A stretch of DNA of 64,000 bases, from the NCBI RefSeq assembly GCF_039889165.1, contig NZ_JAYMYY010000004.1, positions 1 through 64,000 of the forward strand, written 5' to 3'. Shown here one piece after another: positions 59,673 through 64,000 of this stretch (its first letter is position 1; each line of letters starts with the position of its first letter). The DNA comes from Pseudocitrobacter cyperus. GTDB lineage: Bacteria; Pseudomonadota; Gammaproteobacteria; Enterobacterales; Enterobacteriaceae. The position numbers and the translations under genes were made by a program. The notes below the pieces were generated by a model. That model had not been told where the DNA came from and did no database searches. It worked only from the letters and a program-made list of their open reading frames with translations.

Positions 59673-60218
59673 ATGGTCGAGCAGAATCATTTGGCAAGCA
59701 CGGAATGGGTAGATATCGTCAACGAAGACAATGAGGTTATCGCACAGGCCAGCCGTGAACAGATGCGGGCTCAGTGTCTGCGTCATCGCGCCACTTACAT
59801 CGTCGTTCATGATGGGATGGGCAAAATACTGGTGCAGCGTCGCACCGATACCAAAGATTACCAACCCGGCTTGCTGGACGCGACGGCAGGCGGCGTGGTG
59901 CAGTCTGATGAGCAAATGCTGGATTCTGCGCGCCGCGAAGCGGAAGAAGAGCTGGGTATTGCCGGTGTGCCGTTTGCCGACCACGGTCAGTTCTACTTTG
60001 AAGATAAGCACTGCCGCGTCTGGGGAAGCCTGTTTAGCTGTGTCTCGCACGGGCCCTTTGCGTTGCAGGAAGAAGAGGTCAGTGAAGTGTGCTGGCTAAC
60101 GCCGGAAGAGATCACCGCGCGTTGTGATGAGTTCACCGCTGACTCGCTGAAAGCGCTGGCGCTGTGGATGAGCCGGAATGCGAAGAATGAGAACGTGCCT
60201 GCGGAAGAAACAGAGTAA
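59673..60218 (+). CDS. yfcD: Nudix hydrolase YfcD
   Basis: A 181-residue Nudix protein. The box GGVVQSDEQMLDSARREAEE followed by ELG fits the GX5EX7REUXEEXGU pattern. It is of the IPP-isomerase-like group; the substrate is not known. It ends the yfcF-E-D run at a strong terminator. Confidence 0.94.
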   Translation: MVEQNHLASTEWVDIVNEDNEVIAQASREQMRAQCLRHRATYIVVHDGMGKILVQRRTDTKDYQPGLLDATAGGVVQSDEQMLDSARREAEEELGIAGVPFADHGQFYFEDKHCRVWGSLFSCVSHGPFALQEEEVSEVCWLTPEEITARCDEFTADSLKALALWMSRNAKNENVPAEETE

Positions 60219-60228
60219 AATTCTTGAC

Positions 60229-60256
60229 TATGCCTCCAAATGCGGAGGCATTTTTA
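60229..60256 (+). terminator. Terminator after yfcD
   Basis: TGCCTCC (60231-60237) and GGAGGCA (60244-60250) with loop AAATGC are followed by TTTTT. About 90 very AT-rich bases come next, up to 60349. Confidence 0.9.
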
Positions 60257-60349
60257 TAAGATATACATTTTTTATTTTTGAGTATTATTATTAATGACAA
60301 TATGAACGGTTAATTTTTTATTTTTGAAATGCATGGCAAGGACGATATT

Positions 60350-61408
60350 ATGCTTTCTGCAATACAGTTATCACCAGAACAAACTTTCGACTTTCTACTA
60401 AATGTTGCGATTACCCGTCCCGTGTTCATTTGGGGGGCGCCTGGTATTGGCAAAAGTGCGTTGATAAATCGTTTCGCAGATGAAGTGGGTATGGAGTGTG
60501 TTTCTTTATTGGGGAGTCAGCTTGCTCCGGAAGACTTACTGGGTATTCCGAAAATAGAGGGGGAATGTTCGCGGTTTTACCCGCCCATGAATATCGTGCG
60601 CAAGGAGCCATTTGTCTTATTCCTTGATGAACTGAACGCGTCTTCACATGAAATTCAAAAGGCGTTTTATTCATTAATTCTGGAAAAAAGAGTTGGAGAG
60701 TATCGCTTACCCGAAGGGACCATTGTTATTGGTGCCGGAAATCGTGCAAAAGATTCGGCGATCGTCAAACCTATGCCATCTGCTCTGATTAACAGGATGG
60801 TGCATATTCATCTACGAGCCGATCACCGTCAGTGGCTGCACTGGGCCATTAACGAAGCTGGGATCCATCCCTGGGTCGTTGAATATATTCAACTTCGTCC
60901 CGATCAGCTTTGGAATGAACCGCCAAAACATGAAGAACCCTTTTCGACACCACGAAGCTGGCACATGCTTTCTGACGCATTGTGGTCTTTTGGTGAGAAT
61001 ATTCAAATTGAAATGCTGGAAGCGCTTATTTATGGCTTACTTTCGCCGGCTCATGCGGCGGGATTTAAAGGTTTTATCAAACAGATCCGCCAGAAACACA
61101 CCGTTAATGCCATTTTAAAGGGTGACGCTTCGTGGCCTGAAGCTCCGGGCGACCGTGATATTCTCTATTTTATGGCCCAGTCTTTCCGCTCACATCTGCT
61201 TAAAGAGCTGCCAGATAATGAAAAGTCGATACGCAGCGAACAACGTCAACTGGCGATTAGTGCTAAAGATTGCCTGAAATCATTAGCACGTATTAGCGTG
61301 GAAATTGCGCAATCGGTAATGAGTGAAGATGATGAGGGTAAAAAACTCCCTACCTGGTTCTTACTGGAGGTTGCAAGGGATTTACCCAGATTAGCAGCGC
61401 GAGGGTAG
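60350..61408 (+). CDS. MoxR-type AAA ATPase
   Basis: A 352-residue ATPase. Walker A is GAPGIGKS (29-36), Walker B VLFLDELN (89-96), sensor 1 GAGNR (128-132), and INRM at 147-150 resembles the arginine-finger region. It is of the MoxR/DUF-associated group, whose members act as chaperones with a von Willebrand A partner. ATG 60350 with AAGGA ahead is chosen over 60329. Four bases separate its stop from the VWA gene. It has lower GC than the flanking yfc genes, an AT-rich leader and no counterpart here in E. coli, where yfcC lies between yfcD and pta; this suggests horizontal gain. The substrate is unknown. Confidence 0.88.
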   Translation: MLSAIQLSPEQTFDFLLNVAITRPVFIWGAPGIGKSALINRFADEVGMECVSLLGSQLAPEDLLGIPKIEGECSRFYPPMNIVRKEPFVLFLDELNASSHEIQKAFYSLILEKRVGEYRLPEGTIVIGAGNRAKDSAIVKPMPSALINRMVHIHLRADHRQWLHWAINEAGIHPWVVEYIQLRPDQLWNEPPKHEEPFSTPRSWHMLSDALWSFGENIQIEMLEALIYGLLSPAHAAGFKGFIKQIRQKHTVNAILKGDASWPEAPGDRDILYFMAQSFRSHLLKELPDNEKSIRSEQRQLAISAKDCLKSLARISVEIAQSVMSEDDEGKKLPTWFLLEVARDLPRLAARG

Positions 61409-61412
61409 GTTG

Positions 61413-63221
61413 ATGAAGAAAACAAACCGGCGAAATCCGGCGCTTGAAGCCTGTCTGGCGGGTGTTGAGATTGTGAAATCTCATACATTGTTTTCCGCGA
61501 TTTGGCCCAGAATTTCGTGCTCTATCGATCGTGACCTTCGCTATGTTTCATCGCAAGGCTGGGTCGTTGTAAGCAGCCAGGGGCATCTTTGGCTGAATGC
61601 CAAACGACATGCCACACCACAACAGTGGGCGCGAATGATTGCCCAAACGCTGGCTGCGCTTGGATTTGGGCTGATCACGCAACGCATGCCTGAAAGAACC
61701 TGGGCACTATCGGTTCTGCTGGCGATGACGCGTTTCTGTGAAGAGCTTAAAATTGGACCTTTACCGGAAGAGTTGCAGTCATTTCCTCTACCGGAGGAGT
61801 TAACCAGTGATGCCGAAGTGTTGTTTCGCCAGATTTGCGCAGATGGCTGTCATCCTTTACTCGAACAATGGTTCTCACGATTTTGTGGCGGAGAGGATCG
61901 CTTTTTCTATTGGTCGGAGACGCGCTATTTTTACCAGGGAGACGTTGACTGGAAGGCTCTATTGGCTGAAGGATTGTTGTCCAGTGTAAGCCAGGCATTG
62001 GAGCAGGTTGGCGGTTATCGTACAGCGCCTGGCGTTTCTAAAAAACTGACGCTGGCACAGCGCATTCGTCAACAAATTATGACCAGCTACCCGCTGCTGG
62101 GTGCGTTGGCTGCGGGCTTTGATATTGAGGAAGATATCCAAATCTGTCAGCAATATGATATTGCGATTGCGGCAATTAATGTTGCGACACGAACTATCTG
62201 GATCAATCCCTTATCTCACTTAACCCATAATGAAATGCTGTTTGTTTTTGCTCATGAATTGCTTCATGCCGGGCTTAATCATGCATCGCGTCGACGAGGA
62301 AGAGACCCTGAACTCTGGAACGTAGCCTGTGATTTTGCGATCAATGGCTGGCTCATAGAGATGCAAATAGGCGCAGCACCGACAATCGGGCTCTTACATG
62401 ACACTAAATTTAGCGGATTTTCGGCAGAGGAAATTTACGATGATCTTGCACAAAATATGCGTCAGGCACGAAAGTTGATGACACTCAGAGGCCGTGCTGG
62501 TGGGGATCTTATCGGCGATGATGATGGGAACATCTTTGTTGATGCTGAAAGCTATTGTCGCCGAGCGCTTTATCAAGGTCTTGAACGTTGTTTGTATTCG
62601 CCGGGAAGAGGCGTTATACCGGCTGGATTGATTGAAGATATTCGTAGTCTTTCGCAACCGCCGGTTCCATGGGATGTCGCACTAGCGGAGTGGTTCGATG
62701 AAAGATTTCCGCCGCTTGAACCTCGTAGGGGGTGGGCACGACCTTCCAGGCGGCAGAGTACCACGCCTGAAATCCCAAGGCCTTCATTACACAAGCCATC
62801 AGAGGAGGAGCGTCGGACCAGAGTATTTGGTGTGATTCTGGATACCTCGGGATCGATGGATCCGCAATTACTGGGGAAAGCCTTGGGTGCAATAGCGAGC
62901 TATTCGCTTTCACGTGATGTTTTTGCCGTCAGATTCATATGCTGTGACGCCAAAGCCTACGATCGGGGATGGATTAGACCAGAAGAACTGCTGCATCATT
63001 TCACTCTTCAGGGGCGAGGGGGAACCATATTGCAGCCTGGTGTCGATTTGCTTAACCAGTTTGCTCGCAAAGGTGACTTTCCCTCTGGGGGACCAATACT
63101 CATCATTACCGATGGATATTGCGAAGAAAAGGTTACTGTTTCAATGGAGCATGCCTGGCTGTTACCGAAAGGACATCGGCTACCATTTGTACCGCGCAGT
63201 GATGTTTTTTTTCTGAGTTAA
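61413..63221 (+). CDS. Metallopeptidase-like plus VWA-domain protein (DUF2201 type)
   Basis: A 602-residue soluble protein. Residues 1-200 have no motif I know. Residues 210-350 form a DUF2201-like domain with the HEXXH zinc motif FAHELLHAGLNH (His281, Glu282, His285). Residues 350-465 are a charged Arg/Pro-rich linker. Residues 468-602 are a VWA-like domain with the metal site DTSGS (477-481) and the threonine loop GRGGTIL (534-540). The family is nearly always paired with a MoxR ATPase, as here. Role is not known; metal-dependent proteolysis or a co-chaperone activity under ATP control is possible. It is read from ATG 61413 (TTG 61410 is in frame before it). Confidence 0.85.
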   Translation: MKKTNRRNPALEACLAGVEIVKSHTLFSAIWPRISCSIDRDLRYVSSQGWVVVSSQGHLWLNAKRHATPQQWARMIAQTLAALGFGLITQRMPERTWALSVLLAMTRFCEELKIGPLPEELQSFPLPEELTSDAEVLFRQICADGCHPLLEQWFSRFCGGEDRFFYWSETRYFYQGDVDWKALLAEGLLSSVSQALEQVGGYRTAPGVSKKLTLAQRIRQQIMTSYPLLGALAAGFDIEEDIQICQQYDIAIAAINVATRTIWINPLSHLTHNEMLFVFAHELLHAGLNHASRRRGRDPELWNVACDFAINGWLIEMQIGAAPTIGLLHDTKFSGFSAEEIYDDLAQNMRQARKLMTLRGRAGGDLIGDDDGNIFVDAESYCRRALYQGLERCLYSPGRGVIPAGLIEDIRSLSQPPVPWDVALAEWFDERFPPLEPRRGWARPSRRQSTTPEIPRPSLHKPSEEERRTRVFGVILDTSGSMDPQLLGKALGAIASYSLSRDVFAVRFICCDAKAYDRGWIRPEELLHHFTLQGRGGTILQPGVDLLNQFARKGDFPSGGPILIITDGYCEEKVTVSMEHAWLLPKGHRLPFVPRSDVFFLS

Positions 63222-63234
63222 CGTGTGGTAAAAG

Positions 63235-63272
63235 TAAAAAAATCCGCAGAAATTTCACTCTGCGGATTTTTT
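63235..63272. terminator. Bidirectional terminator between the VWA gene and pta
   Basis: The stem AATCCGCAGA/TCTGCGGATT (63241-63250 and 63259-63268) has an eight-base loop. A run of A precedes it and TTTT follows, so it works for both convergent genes. Confidence 0.9.
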
Positions 63273-63317
63273 ATGGCCACTCATAAATGAGCGGCCTTGC
63301 AAACGCGGCAGGCTAAC

Positions 63318-64000
63318 TTAGCCCTGCTGAGACGACTGAATCGCGGTCAGAGCGATGGTATAGACGATATCGTCAACCAGCGCGCCACGGGACAGGTCGT
63401 TAACCGGTTTGCGCATACCCTGCAGCATCGGCCCGATGGAGATCAGGTCGGCAGAACGCTGTACCGCTTTGTAGGTGGTGTTACCGGTGTTCAGATCCGG
63501 GAAGATGAACACGGTAGCGCGACCCGCAACCGGAGAGTTCGGCGCTTTGGATTTCGCAACGTCAGCCATAACTGCAGCATCATATTGCAGCGGGCCGTCG
63601 ATCATCAGGTCAGGACGTTTTTCCTGCGCCAGACGCGTCGCTTCACGTACTTTCTCAACATCACTACCTGCACCAGAGGTACCGGTGGAGTAGGAGAGCA
63701 TCGCTACGCGCGGTTCGATACCGAAGGCAATCGCGGAGTCAGCGGACTGAATCGCGATTTCTGCCAGTTGTTCTGCGGTCGGATCCGGGTTGATTGCGCA
63801 GTCGCCGTAAACATAAACCTGTTCTGGCAGCAGCATGAAGAACACGGAAGAAACCAGCGAGCTGCCCGGTGCGGTTTTGATCAACTGCAGCGGTGGACGG
63901 ATGGTGTTTGCAGTGGTGTGTACTGCACCTGAAACCAGACCGTCAACTTCGTCCTGCTCCAGCATCAGGGTGCCGAGAACAACGTTGTCTTCCAGTTGCT
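63318..64000 (-). CDS. pta: Phosphate acetyltransferase Pta, C-terminal part (runs off right edge)
   Basis: Only the last 226 or so codons are present; the gene enters from beyond 64000. The PTA_PTB catalytic domain is seen with SGAVHTTANTIRPPLQLI, SYSTGTSGAGSDVEKVREAT, DGPLQYDAA and FPDLNTGNTTYKAVQRSA, ending IQSSQQG. It makes acetyl phosphate from acetyl-CoA and phosphate, in the Pta-AckA overflow pathway. ackA should follow upstream on this strand, outside the window. Confidence 0.96.
   Translation of the reverse strand, partial: QLEDNVVLGTLMLEQDEVDGLVSGAVHTTANTIRPPLQLIKTAPGSSLVSSVFFMLLPEQVYVYGDCAINPDPTAEQLAEIAIQSADSAIAFGIEPRVAMLSYSTGTSGAGSDVEKVREATRLAQEKRPDLMIDGPLQYDAAVMADVAKSKAPNSPVAGRATVFIFPDLNTGNTTYKAVQRSADLISIGPMLQGMRKPVNDLSRGALVDDIVYTIALTAIQSSQQG

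Noticed and set aside
1..64000. CRISPR array, rRNA genes or intact insertion sequences
   Set aside because: No regularly spaced repeats, rRNA-like sequence or complete transposase frame were seen.

Overview
The window is chromosomal DNA from a member of the Enterobacteriaceae. Most of it follows, gene for gene, the Escherichia coli block from yfdC/argW to pta: mlaA-fadL-yfcZ-fadIJ-sixA-smrB-prmB-aroC-mepA-yfcA-epmC-yfcL-mnmC-fabB-yfcJ-flk-pdxB-usg-truA-dedA-accD-folC-dedD-cvpA-purF, then ubiX-argT-hisJQMP, then yfcH-folX-yfcG-yfcF-yfcE-yfcD and pta. The proteins look close to, but not identical with, E. coli ones. An E. coli-type REP element lies at 9849-9933, and a second palindrome family (CCCTCTCCC core) occurs at two sites. 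The genus could be Citrobacter-, Enterobacter- or Lelliottia-like; I cannot fix it from sequence alone.

Three stretches depart from this backbone. (1) 1-1370 is the end of a prophage at the tRNA-Arg(CCU) gene argW. It has the start of a gtrA-type O-antigen glucosylation gene, a tiny LexA-boxed ORF resembling the start of UmuD', and a broken tyrosine integrase. (2) 30333-50660 is a 20-kb metabolic insertion between purF and ubiX, which are adjacent in E. coli. (3) 60257-63270 is an AT-rich two-gene insertion between yfcD and pta, holding a MoxR-type AAA ATPase and a protein with an HEXXH metallopeptidase-like domain and a von Willebrand A domain.

The purF-ubiX insertion is the most interesting part. 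It begins with an AraC/FeaR-like regulator. A same-strand cluster follows: acyl-CoA synthetase, type III CoA-transferase, BadF/HgdC-type activator, two 2-hydroxyacyl-CoA dehydratase subunits, a GntP-type carboxylate transporter, acyl-CoA dehydrogenase, EtfB, EtfA, and the FixC and FixX ETF:quinone oxidoreductase pair. After a 384-bp gap comes a complete hydrogenase-2 operon, hybOABCDEFG. The transferase-activator-dehydratase part has the content and order of the clostridial fldAIBC genes, which convert aryl-lactates to aryl-acrylates in reductive Stickland metabolism. My inferred model is that a 2-hydroxy acid is imported, activated to its CoA thioester and dehydrated to an enoyl-CoA. The acyl-CoA dehydrogenase then reduces this with electrons passing from H2 through Hyb, menaquinol, FixCX and ETF. 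This would be an anaerobic, hydrogen-driven enoyl-CoA respiration. The substrate is not shown by the sequence.

Backbone regulation that can be read directly includes FadR sites at fadL, fadI and fabB, a FabR palindrome at fabB, a PurR box before cvpA-purF, and an NtrC site plus sigma-54 promoter before argT. A strong hairpin separates hisJ from hisQMP.
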